Origin: an uncultured Moraxella sp. | GTDB lineage: Bacteria; Pseudomonadota; Gammaproteobacteria; Pseudomonadales; Moraxellaceae | Length of the DNA: 18,593 bases | Direction of reading: 5' to 3' | NCBI GenBank assembly: GCA_916720335.1 | Contig: CAKAQU010000021.1 | Location: forward strand, 1 to 18,593 | Part shown: piece by piece, positions 6,892 to 13,706 of the stretch | Layout: each line of letters opens with the position of its first letter | Position numbering within the stretch: position 1 is the first letter of the stretch | Notes under the pieces: model-generated | Told to the model about the DNA's origin: nothing | What the model saw: only the letters and a program-made list of their open reading frames with translations | Databases searched by the model: none | Made by a program: the position numbers and the translations under genes

Positions 6892-7734
6892 CTATTGGGT
6901 GCAAGTGTAAATTTCCTGAGCAGATTTTTGCCACGCATCCACAAAATCAGTAGCATCACTCAAATCTTCTTGCAGTACTGCCACACGAATATTGCCAAGC
7001 TTATTGGCAATTCCAGACGATACTGCGCCTTGCGATAACAAACACATAGTTTTATTTGGGCGATTTTCACTCAAGTATTTAATTTGATTTACTTTTGGTG
7101 CAATATGATGGTCGGGTGTTAATGCTCCAAAAAATGATAAATTTAAAGATTTTTCTAAATACTGAAAAGAATCGTGATATGCCCAATAGGGTCTTTTTGC
7201 TGTTTTTGGTAAACTAGCAACCGCTTTATCCATTCGACTGGCAAATTCTTGAGCATTTTTTTGGTATAATTGAGCATTTTTTGGATTGTCATGACTATGA
7301 ATAACAACAAGTGCCCGTACAATGGCTTTGGCATTTTCTGGGTCTAGCCATAAATGTGGATCTAAACTATCTGGTTTTGGATTACCCTGCACATCTCGCA
7401 GTGGCAAACGATGATAAGCATTCATCTGATATAAAGAAATGGCATTAGGTGCATCATTTAAATTATTTACCAGATTTTGCTCTAATTGACTGCCAAACCA
7501 TACAACAAAGCGACTATCTTTTGCCATTTTGACTTTACTTGGACTAAGACTACCATGATGACCGACATCGCCTTTTTCAAGCAACACGCCAGCAGACTCA
7601 CTGCCCTTAGTTACAGCATTGGATAATAAAGCCAGTGGATAATTGCTTACACTAACACTGGCACTGGTGGCCGTGGTAATCAGTGCAGCGGCTGTTATGA
7701 CGGAAATGGAGTATAAAAAATTTGACATAATCAT
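6892..7734 (-). CDS. znuA: Zinc ABC transporter periplasmic binding protein ZnuA
   Basis: Captures Zn2+ in the periplasm and hands it to ZnuBC. It has 280 residues with a cleavable-type signal peptide (hydrophobic 4-25, likely cut after ATSA). Metal ligands of the cluster A-I family are visible: His60 in GHHGSLSPSK, His127 in DPHLWLDP, and His187 in YWAYHDSF. The histidine-rich charged loop that E. coli ZnuA carries before the second ligand is absent; residues 105-127 contain only His108. The protein is therefore shorter than the usual 300 or more residues. The gene is divergent from zur, with a Zur box over its promoter, so it should be induced by zinc starvation. The start is ATG 7734 or, two codons in, ATG 7728. 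Confidence 0.92.
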   Translation of the reverse strand: MIMSNFLYSISVITAAALITTATSASVSVSNYPLALLSNAVTKGSESAGVLLEKGDVGHHGSLSPSKVKMAKDSRFVVWFGSQLEQNLVNNLNDAPNAISLYQMNAYHRLPLRDVQGNPKPDSLDPHLWLDPENAKAIVRALVVIHSHDNPKNAQLYQKNAQEFASRMDKAVASLPKTAKRPYWAYHDSFQYLEKSLNLSFFGALTPDHHIAPKVNQIKYLSENRPNKTMCLLSQGAVSSGIANKLGNIRVAVLQEDLSDATDFVDAWQKSAQEIYTCTQ

Positions 7735-7778
7735 AATTAAAAAAATAAAAAAAATGAAAATAAAATTGGATTTTAAAT

Positions 7779-7795
7779 ATGTTATATTATAACAT
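7779..7795. promoter_or_regulatory. Zur box (zinc-uptake regulator operator)
   Basis: ATGTTATA-T-TATAACAT is a perfect 17-bp palindrome, matching the known gammaproteobacterial Zur operator core. It covers the znuA -10 element (7786-7791), so Zn-loaded Zur would block znuA transcription directly. It lies about 65 bp upstream of the zur -10, so control of the zur-znuCB side from this site alone is less obvious. Confidence 0.9.
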
Positions 7796-7815
7796 TATAA
7801 AAAAATGATTGCCAA
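7786..7815 (-). promoter_or_regulatory. znuA promoter
   Basis: In the leftward direction TTGGCA (7810-7815; five of six) and TATAAT (7786-7791; six of six) are 18 bp apart. The -10 lies inside the Zur box. The leader before znuA would be about 45 nt. Confidence 0.8.
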
Positions 7816-7851
7816 TGTTTAAAATTTTGTGATTATCCGTTGTTTTTAGAT

Positions 7852-7873
7852 TTGCTATGCTATAATGTAGCAA
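7852..7873 (+). promoter_or_regulatory. zur-znuCB promoter with a dyad around its -10
   Basis: TGC-TATAAT (extended -10; hexamer 7861-7866) is a good promoter core for the rightward operon; no good -35 is seen at 16-18 bp, as often with extended -10 promoters. The core is framed by exact 6-bp inverted repeats TTGCTA (7852-7857) and TAGCAA (7868-7873), which could be an operator. The leader before zur would be about 65 nt. Confidence 0.65.
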
Positions 7874-7894
7874 GTATTTTATGGGTGCATTATT

Positions 7895-7913
7895 TTATAA
7901 TATTTCATTATAA
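7895..7913. repeat. AT-rich dyad in the zur leader
   Basis: TTATAAT (7895-7901) and ATTATAA (7907-7913) are exact complements with a 5-nt centre, placed between the zur promoter and its start codon. It resembles degenerate Zur half-sites and could serve autoregulation, but AT-rich dyads arise easily by chance. Confidence 0.35.
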
Positions 7914-7936
7914 ATTACTATTATAAGAAGGTTTTT

Positions 7937-8422
7937 ATGTTTGCTCATCACCATCATCATGTACACAACCACGACCCTGTTGTGCGTTTAGCTGAAGCCA
8001 AAGCGTATTGTGAAAAACAAGGAGTGCGTTTTACACCACTTCGTGAGGAAGTGTTTCGTTTGATTTTGACAGCAGACAAACCGCTTGGGGCGTATGATTT
8101 AATCAGCGCCTTACAAGAAAGTCGTAAAGCCAGCGACAAAAAAAGCAAAAATGTTGCCCCCCCAACCGTTTATCGCTCTTTGGAATTTTTATTAGCAGAA
8201 GGATTGATTCATCAATTAAGTTCTATTAATGCTTATGTGCCCTGCTGTCATCCAAGAAACAAGCATGCAGCAGCTTTTTTAATTTGCCAAAATTGCCACA
8301 AAGTTGAAGAATGTAGCAACTTGCCCGTCAATGATGTGATTAATTTTGCTAAACATGATGCAGGGTTTTTGATTGAGCGCACAGTGATTGAACTAAGTGG
8401 TCTTTGCCGTGAATGTCAATAA
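7937..8422 (+). CDS. zur: Zinc uptake regulator Zur (Fur family) with a histidine-rich N-terminus
   Basis: Zinc-sensing repressor of zinc import genes. It has 161 residues; the start is set by AGAAGG five nt before ATG. The winged-helix DNA-binding domain spans about 25-95, with the recognition-helix region APPTVYRSLEFLLAEGLI. The dimerisation/metal domain follows. The structural zinc site is Cys117-x2-Cys120 with Cys157-x2-Cys160; CCHPRNKH (103-110) and HKVEEC (121-126) are further likely ligands. The N-terminus MFAHHHHHVHNHD has seven histidines among its first 12 residues. Fur-family proteins often have a short histidine-bearing N-terminus, but this run is dense. It is first in the likely zur-znuC-znuB-phosphodiesterase operon, divergent from znuA. 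Confidence 0.95.
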   Translation: MFAHHHHHVHNHDPVVRLAEAKAYCEKQGVRFTPLREEVFRLILTADKPLGAYDLISALQESRKASDKKSKNVAPPTVYRSLEFLLAEGLIHQLSSINAYVPCCHPRNKHAAAFLICQNCHKVEECSNLPVNDVINFAKHDAGFLIERTVIELSGLCRECQ

Positions 8423-8488
8423 CAAATTTAGTTGTGTTTTTAAATAATCCATCTTTTTTAAAATAACAAATCTTTAAATGGTGAACCT

Positions 8489-9205
8489 TTGGATAATGAT
8501 GACTACTTAATTCGTCTAGACGATGTTAATTATCACGTTCAAGGCGCTCAATTATTAAATCACATCAGCTTAAGTATTGCCAAGAATGAGCGTATTAGCT
8601 TAATTGGACCAAATGGCGCAGGCAAATCAACTCTAGTCAAGCTAATTTTGGGGTTGATTACTCCAACATCAGGTGTCATTACTCGCAAAACCACCATGAT
8701 GAGTTATGTGCCACAAAAATTTGCCATACCCAGTATTTTGCCATTGCGTACGCAAGATTTACTCAATCAAGCCAATCAAAAGCGACTTAATCAGCATCAA
8801 AAAGTATTTATTTTTGATAAACTATTACTAACTCCTTTACTAAAACGGCAAATTCATCATTTATCTGGCGGAGAAATGCAGCGAGTACTATTGGCTCGAT
8901 CACTGTTGGATAAGCCAGAATTACTTATTTTAGACGAACCTATGCAAGGGCTGGATCCTGATAGCGAAACGTGGCTGTATAATTTTATTGATGATATGCC
9001 TGATTTTTTACGCTGCGGGATGTTGGTGGTTTCACACGACCTACACTGGGTAATGAAAGGTTCACGTCGAGTAATTTGTCTTAATAAACATATTTGCTGT
9101 CAAGGAAAACCCAGTCAAATTGCAACTACCACTGAATTTTCTTCTTTGTTTGGACATTATATGCCCTATATTCATCACCATGACCACTGTCAGCATCATT
9201 ATTAA
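8489..9205 (+). CDS. znuC: Zinc ABC transporter ATP-binding protein ZnuC (TTG start)
   Basis: ATPase that powers zinc import through ZnuB. It has 238 residues. Walker A GPNGAGKST is at 40-48, the Q-loop at YVPQK (73-77), ABC signature LSGGEMQR at 125-132, Walker B LLILDE at 145-150, and the H-loop His at 183 (VVSHDLH). CLNKHICCQG near residue 200 is typical of ZnuC. The tail HHHDHCQHHY (229-238) is histidine-rich, as in the E. coli protein. The only workable start is TTG 8489: an in-frame stop lies at 8459-8461 and no ATG or GTG falls in between. GGTGAA upstream is a modest ribosome binding site. The gap to zur is 66 nt. Confidence 0.95.
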   Translation: MDNDDYLIRLDDVNYHVQGAQLLNHISLSIAKNERISLIGPNGAGKSTLVKLILGLITPTSGVITRKTTMMSYVPQKFAIPSILPLRTQDLLNQANQKRLNQHQKVFIFDKLLLTPLLKRQIHHLSGGEMQRVLLARSLLDKPELLILDEPMQGLDPDSETWLYNFIDDMPDFLRCGMLVVSHDLHWVMKGSRRVICLNKHICCQGKPSQIATTTEFSSLFGHYMPYIHHHDHCQHHY

Positions 9206-9241
9206 TTAATACCAATAAGTTAAAGGTCAATAACAATCCCC

Positions 9242-10051
9242 ATGAATCAATGGCTTTCTATTATCGCACCTGCATGGATTGCAGGCTCTTTACTTGCTTT
9301 ATTGTCCGCGCCTTTAGGGTGTTTAGTATTGTGGCGACGTATGGCCTTTTTTGCTGATACGTTGGCTCATGGCGCACTATTAGGTGTAGCACTGGCGGTT
9401 TGGCTTTCTCTTCCTGCTGATTTTGGAGTGTTGCTTGTTAGTTTGGTGGTGGTGATTATCTTAACTTTTTTAGACGATAAACGTTTACCAAGCGATGCTC
9501 TGCTTGCCGTTCTTGCTGCCAGTTTATTGTGTTTAGGACTTTTAACACTGACTCAGCTCACTCAAAAACAAGCTAATGTTTTAGGTTATTTATTTGGTAA
9601 TCTATTGGATGTAGATTGGAAAGATTTACCACATTTAACCTGCATGATTGTTTTAGGTCTTATTTTTTTAAAATGGATTTGGAACAGTCAAGTTAAACTT
9701 GCCACCTATGAACCACTTGCCCAAATTAGTGGCATTAGTCCTGTTAAGCAAAAATTATTTTTTATGGGGCTATTGGCAGGTTTTTGCTCTATTGCCCTGC
9801 AAGCGGTTGGCAGTTTGCTTATTAGTGGACTATTAATTTTGCCGGCACTGATTGCAAGACTACTTGCCAGCTCACCCAAACAAATGGTCATTTATGCAAC
9901 CCTAATCGCACAAATTGCCGTAACTTCTGGTATTTGGGGCGGTGTGTGGCTAGACATTCAAACTGGTTTGTCTATCGTGTTAACACTGGCTTTGGGTTTT
10001 TTTGGGGTGCTATTGACTAGCAAACTGTCCACCTTTATTAGTCATCGTTAA
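9242..10051 (+). CDS. znuB: Zinc ABC transporter permease ZnuB
   Basis: Inner-membrane channel of the high-affinity zinc importer, of the ABC-3 family. It has 269 residues with about eight hydrophobic helices. The N-terminal MNQWLSIIAPAWIAGSLLAL, the segment GCLVLWRRMAFFADTLAHGALLG (key part RRMAFFADTLAHGALLG), and AVGSLLISGLLILPALIARL are family signatures. The ATPase-contacting EAA-like helix is near QISGISPVKQKLFFMGLLAG. It starts 36 nt after znuC. Its stop overlaps the ATG of the next gene in TAATG, implying translational coupling. Identification is firm. Confidence 0.95.
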   Translation: MNQWLSIIAPAWIAGSLLALLSAPLGCLVLWRRMAFFADTLAHGALLGVALAVWLSLPADFGVLLVSLVVVIILTFLDDKRLPSDALLAVLAASLLCLGLLTLTQLTQKQANVLGYLFGNLLDVDWKDLPHLTCMIVLGLIFLKWIWNSQVKLATYEPLAQISGISPVKQKLFFMGLLAGFCSIALQAVGSLLISGLLILPALIARLLASSPKQMVIYATLIAQIAVTSGIWGGVWLDIQTGLSIVLTLALGFFGVLLTSKLSTFISHR

Positions 10052-10857
10052 TGAAATACCCTGTTACCAAAATTAATGCCAATGACAAGTTTCTGATTGC
10101 TCAAATCAGTGATTTGCATTTAGGTACAAACATCAATTCAGTTTATCATCAAAATTTTTTGACTGTTTTAAAAAAAATTTGCCACCACTCAGTGGACTTA
10201 CTAATTTTAACGGGAGATTTGGTTAATAATGGCGCAATCAAAGGCTATGACTGGCTTTTTAAAACACTTGCGCAAACCAAAATTGCTTTTTTATGCACAG
10301 CGGGTAATCATGACGTTACTATAGAAAAAAATACTCATTTGGATTTTAAACAGCGAATTTTTTTGCCTAAAAAAACAGATTGTCGTTTGTTAAATCACCA
10401 CATTACCCAACTTAATTTTCCCAATCAAAAATGGCAAGTTATCGTATTGGATTCGACTAAGTCAGGTCAAATTGATGGCAGATTTAATAGCATCACCTTA
10501 AACTGGCTAAATACAGCACTTAAAACAACCGTCATACCCACTTTGATTTTTTTTCACCATCACCCATTGGTTGTTGGTTCAGCATGGATTGATAAATATC
10601 AATTACAAAATTCAGCGGATTTTTGGCAAATTATCAATCAATACGCCCACGTCAAAGCTATTTTTTGCGGTCATGTACACCAAAACCAAGCGTTTAAAGC
10701 TCCAACCAATCACCCGTGTTACGTTTACACCGCTCCTGCTACCAGCCGACAATTCTTACCTCATCATGACGCGTTTTTCTTGGATAAAAAATCTGCTGGT
10801 TTTCGCTTAATTACTTTGGAAAATAACTGTTTTCAAACACAAGTTTACAGAATTTAA
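10051..10857 (+). CDS. cpdA: Calcineurin-like metallophosphoesterase, CpdA/Icc (3',5'-cAMP phosphodiesterase) type
   Basis: Cytoplasmic dinuclear metal phosphodiesterase. It has 268 residues with all class motifs: SDLHLG (Asp21, His23), TGDLV (Asp56), AGNHD (Asn86, His87), the FHHHP histidines (169-171) and CGHVH (His208, His210). Overall layout and length fit the CpdA family, which hydrolyses cAMP; the substrate here is inferred. The ATG overlaps the znuB stop by one base (TAATG), so it is likely translated with the zinc importer and presumably sits under the same promoter. CpdA enzymes use Fe/Mn or other divalent metals, so linkage to metal uptake is suggestive. It may be a different phosphoesterase of the same fold. 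Confidence 0.8.
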   Translation: MKYPVTKINANDKFLIAQISDLHLGTNINSVYHQNFLTVLKKICHHSVDLLILTGDLVNNGAIKGYDWLFKTLAQTKIAFLCTAGNHDVTIEKNTHLDFKQRIFLPKKTDCRLLNHHITQLNFPNQKWQVIVLDSTKSGQIDGRFNSITLNWLNTALKTTVIPTLIFFHHHPLVVGSAWIDKYQLQNSADFWQIINQYAHVKAIFCGHVHQNQAFKAPTNHPCYVYTAPATSRQFLPHHDAFFLDKKSAGFRLITLENNCFQTQVYRI

Positions 10858-11031
10858 CTGTCATTTTGTCAAGAACGTATAAAATTCGGCATAGTTTTTG
10901 CTTAAAATATCCGCGATTAATTAAGGTAATACACTTACTTGAAAAAACAAATGATTGCCCCAATTTATAGCGGGTTTTTATCTTTAGTTTTTTAATTGTT
11001 ACAACTGTTTTTTTAGCAAAGGAAAGTTAGC

Positions 11032-11448
11032 ATGAGTGCCACTTTTACCCCCTATACCCCCGCCAAAGGCGAAGAATATATGTCAGACAAACAACTGGCT
11101 CACTTTCGTGCTTTGCTATTAAACTGGAAAGCTGAACTTTTGGCTGAAGCTCAGCGTACCAAAGATTATATCAATGAAGAAACCAACGCTTTGGCAGATA
11201 TTAATGACCGTGCCACCCAAGAAGAAGAGTTTGCTCTGGCTTTGCGCACTCGCGACCGTGAGCGTAAATTGGTGCGCAAGATAGAAAAGTCTATCAATGA
11301 AATCGATTCAGGTGATTATGGTTACTGTGAAACTTGTGGTACAGAAATTGGTTTGCGTCGATTAGAAGCCAGACCTACAGCTACTCAATGTATTGATTGC
11401 AAAACCATGTCTGAAATTAAAGAAAGGCAAAACCAAGGACATTTTTAA
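11032..11448 (+). CDS. dksA: RNA polymerase-binding transcription factor DksA
   Basis: Binds the secondary channel of RNA polymerase and, with ppGpp, mediates the stringent response. It has 138 residues, close to the E. coli length of 151. A coiled coil spans about 17-92, with the acidic tip ADINDRATQEEE carrying the functionally key Asp56, Asp59 and Ala61. The C-terminal zinc finger is Cys99-x2-Cys102 and Cys120-x2-Cys123, so this is the canonical zinc-dependent form. AAGGAAAG precedes the ATG. The 174-bp upstream gap has no clear sigma70 promoter that I can defend. gluQ follows after 19 nt, the conserved dksA-gluQ pairing. Confidence 0.96.
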   Translation: MSATFTPYTPAKGEEYMSDKQLAHFRALLLNWKAELLAEAQRTKDYINEETNALADINDRATQEEEFALALRTRDRERKLVRKIEKSINEIDSGDYGYCETCGTEIGLRRLEARPTATQCIDCKTMSEIKERQNQGHF

Positions 11449-11467
11449 TTTAAAGGTTTATGGCGAT

Positions 11468-12430
11468 ATGTCAAAAAACCCAATTATTGGACGCTTTGCA
11501 CCATCGCCAACTGGAAAGCTGCATTTAGGATCATTAACAACGGCTGTGGCAAGCTATTGCCATATCAAATCTTTAGGTGGAAAATGGCTGGTTCGCATTG
11601 AAGATGTGGATTTTGAACGCTGTAAACCAGCTTATACCGCCAGCATTTTACATGATTTGGAAAATTTAGGCTTGTATAGTGATGACTGCATCTTGTATCA
11701 ATCTAAACGCACCGCCATTTATAATGAATTTTTAGCTGATAAATTGGCAAAATTTAGTTATATCTGTACTTGCTCTAGAAAACAGCTTTCTGAGTACTAC
11801 CAACAATCTCAAAAAAATACTGCCAAAATTTATGCCAGACTTCACCAAACCCAAGGGCTAAATACCGCTGACATTTATCCTAGAATTTGCCTAAAAAAAC
11901 AGCCTTTAACAAACATCAAGGGCAGCAAAACCCGCTTGATATTACCAGATACTTGGGTAGGTTTTTATGATGGCATTCAGGGGATATTGTGGGATAATCC
12001 AGCATTGTCTTTAGGTGATGTCGTGGTTAAACGCCAAAATGGCATGATTAATTATATTTTAGCGTGCAGCATTGATGATGGGTTGCAAAATATCACTCAC
12101 GTTATGCGCGGACTGGATATTATGCCAATGACAGCTGCCCAAATAAAGATTTTGGATTTATGTAAGTTACCTGTTCCATCTTATTTTTACCACCTGCCTT
12201 TATTGCATAATTTTGATGGTCAGAAATTATCAAAACAAAACCTTGCCACGCCTATTGATACTCAAAGTCCATTAAAATCTCGAATGCTTTTATTGGATGC
12301 GCTAAAACGACTAAAACAGCCAGTTACGGATGATTTATTAGATGGTAGTGTTGATGAAATTTTAGCATTCGCAATCAAACATTGGAATCATAAGCCATTA
12401 CAGCAAACATCAACACTGGGCATCGCGTAA
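11468..12430 (+). CDS. gluQ: Glutamyl-Q tRNA(Asp) synthetase
   Basis: Truncated class I glutamyl-tRNA synthetase relative that attaches glutamate to queuosine at position 34 of tRNA(Asp). It has 320 residues from ATG 11468 (MSKNPIIGRFAPSPTG), which matches the family N-terminus; longer in-frame readings overlap dksA and are not conserved. The HIGH-type motif is HLGS (19-22) and the KMSKS-type motif is KLSKQ (253-257). There is no anticodon-binding domain, as expected. E. coli GluQ-RS binds zinc with Cys101, Cys103, Tyr115 and Cys119. Here Cys100 and Cys102 are kept and Tyr122 is present, but the residue four after it is His126, a possible Cys-to-His ligand swap (my alignment by eye). It is convergent with ftsW, with 15 bp between. 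Confidence 0.93.
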   Translation: MSKNPIIGRFAPSPTGKLHLGSLTTAVASYCHIKSLGGKWLVRIEDVDFERCKPAYTASILHDLENLGLYSDDCILYQSKRTAIYNEFLADKLAKFSYICTCSRKQLSEYYQQSQKNTAKIYARLHQTQGLNTADIYPRICLKKQPLTNIKGSKTRLILPDTWVGFYDGIQGILWDNPALSLGDVVVKRQNGMINYILACSIDDGLQNITHVMRGLDIMPMTAAQIKILDLCKLPVPSYFYHLPLLHNFDGQKLSKQNLATPIDTQSPLKSRMLLLDALKRLKQPVTDDLLDGSVDEILAFAIKHWNHKPLQQTSTLGIA

Positions 12431-12445
12431 CCAGAATATAGACAA

Positions 12446-13633
12446 TCAATATTCACGGTTTTTATTTTGGTGATAAATTTCCTCACTTTCTTTGGAAATT
12501 TTTAATATGATGGCAATCATCATCATAAACATGAGCATTGACGAGCCGCCATAACTGTAAAATGGTAAAGTCAAACCTTTCGTTGGCGCAAGAGCCATGG
12601 TCATACCAGCATTGATAATCACTTGACCAAAAATAATCGTTGCAAAACCAAATGCTATATAACTTAAACGCAATTGGCGGCGCTTTAATGTAACGTAACT
12701 GATGCGCATAATACAGCCAATAATTAAGGCTTCCAAACAAAACACCAGCATCACGCCTAAAAACCCAAGCTCTTCACCGGTAATGGATAAAATAAAATCG
12801 GTATGTGCTTCGGGTAAATGTGATAATTTTAAAATGCTATCACCATAGCCAACGCCCGTCGTCCCACCGCGACCAAACGCCATTAAAGAGCGCGCCAACT
12901 GATAGTCTGATTTATAAATATCATCAAATGGGTCAAGAAATGAAAAAATCCTTAATGAACGATAATCTGAAATTAAAATTGCTATGGCGAAAACTGGTAT
13001 AGCAAGTATTACCAAATAAACAGAATGTGAAAATGGCACGCCACTAATAAACAGTATTACAAGAGCGGTCGCAACAATAACCACACAGGAACCAAAATCA
13101 GGTTGAATTGCAATCAATAGTAAAACAGGAAGATACCAAACCAATAACCTAAGTCCTGCCCAAATACTTTCACGCACTTCAGCAGAACGTCGCACCACAT
13201 AATCAGAAACAATCAACACCATTAACAGTTTGACAAATTCGGAAGTTTGTAAGTTTGCTGGACCAAAATCCAACCAGCGCTTTGCACCAAAAATTTCTGG
13301 AGCCACCAATAAGGTTAGAATCAATAATAAATTTAATAAAACCCAAGCAGGCACCACTAATGGCATTTGAAAATACCATTTGAGTGGAATTTGATACACA
13401 ATTAAAGCGGCTAAAAAACCGACAAACACATAAATAGCCTGTGACCAAAAAAACTTTAACTCAGGAAAGCCCTTTGTTTGAGCATACGGGATGGATGATG
13501 ACGCAATCATTAATAGGCTTAATACAATCAATGAAAACAGCCCCAATACCAACAGTGATTTTGCTGTTGGCATATAAGGCGACTGCATCAGATTTTGCCA
13601 TCTGCCAGAAGGAAATTTTTGAAATAGGTGCAT
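12446..13633 (-). CDS. ftsW: SEDS peptidoglycan glycosyltransferase FtsW
   Basis: Polymerises lipid II at the division septum together with its class B PBP partner. It has 395 residues with about ten membrane helices. Seen motifs are GAKRWLDFG (117-125), QPDFG (177-181), the LPEAHTDFI loop with the putative catalytic Asp279, ITGEELGFLG (284-293), and PTKGLTLPFYSYGGSS (350-365). RodA is the main alternative; I choose FtsW because the gene follows murD, as in the dcw cluster. The start ATG 13633 has no purine-rich ribosome binding site and a hairpin-forming repeat lies just upstream. murG does not follow; transcription runs into convergent gluQ. Confidence 0.9.
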   Translation of the reverse strand: MHLFQKFPSGRWQNLMQSPYMPTAKSLLVLGLFSLIVLSLLMIASSSIPYAQTKGFPELKFFWSQAIYVFVGFLAALIVYQIPLKWYFQMPLVVPAWVLLNLLLILTLLVAPEIFGAKRWLDFGPANLQTSEFVKLLMVLIVSDYVVRRSAEVRESIWAGLRLLVWYLPVLLLIAIQPDFGSCVVIVATALVILFISGVPFSHSVYLVILAIPVFAIAILISDYRSLRIFSFLDPFDDIYKSDYQLARSLMAFGRGGTTGVGYGDSILKLSHLPEAHTDFILSITGEELGFLGVMLVFCLEALIIGCIMRISYVTLKRRQLRLSYIAFGFATIIFGQVIINAGMTMALAPTKGLTLPFYSYGGSSMLMFMMMIAIILKISKESEEIYHQNKNREY

Positions 13634-13639
13634 GATAAG

Positions 13640-13665
13640 ATAAGAATTTTTTTATAAAATCTTAT
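13640..13665 (-). repeat. AT-rich hairpin just before ftsW
   Basis: ATAAGA (13640-13645) plus TTTT (13647-13650) is complementary to AAAA plus TCTTAT (13656-13665), with one bulged base and a 5-nt loop. It ends 6 nt before the ftsW ATG in the 73-bp murD-ftsW gap, where the ribosome binding site should be. It may limit FtsW translation, or simply reflect AT content. Confidence 0.4.
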
Positions 13666-13706
13666 TATAACTAGTTTTATAGGTTTTTACGAATTTTTTA
13701 GGTGAG

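Noticed and set aside
8478..8510. A 10-codon ORF (MVNLWIMMTT) overlapping the znuC TTG start in another frame.
   Set aside because: Considered as a leader or uORF that might tune ZnuC. It has no ribosome binding site of its own, no metal-ligand content, and ORFs this short are expected by chance.
10858..11031. A sigma70 promoter or small RNA upstream of dksA.
   Set aside because: Several partial hexamers (TTGTCA, TATAAA, TTGAAA) are present, but none pair at 16-18 bp with a good partner; I see no defensible structure either.
12431..12445. A bidirectional terminator between convergent gluQ and ftsW.
   Set aside because: Only 15 bp lie between the stop codons and no stem with a T-tract is visible there.
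13203..13448. An 81-codon ORF on the minus strand inside ftsW in another frame.
   Set aside because: Out-of-frame reading of an AT-rich membrane protein gene; no independent start signal or recognisable motif.
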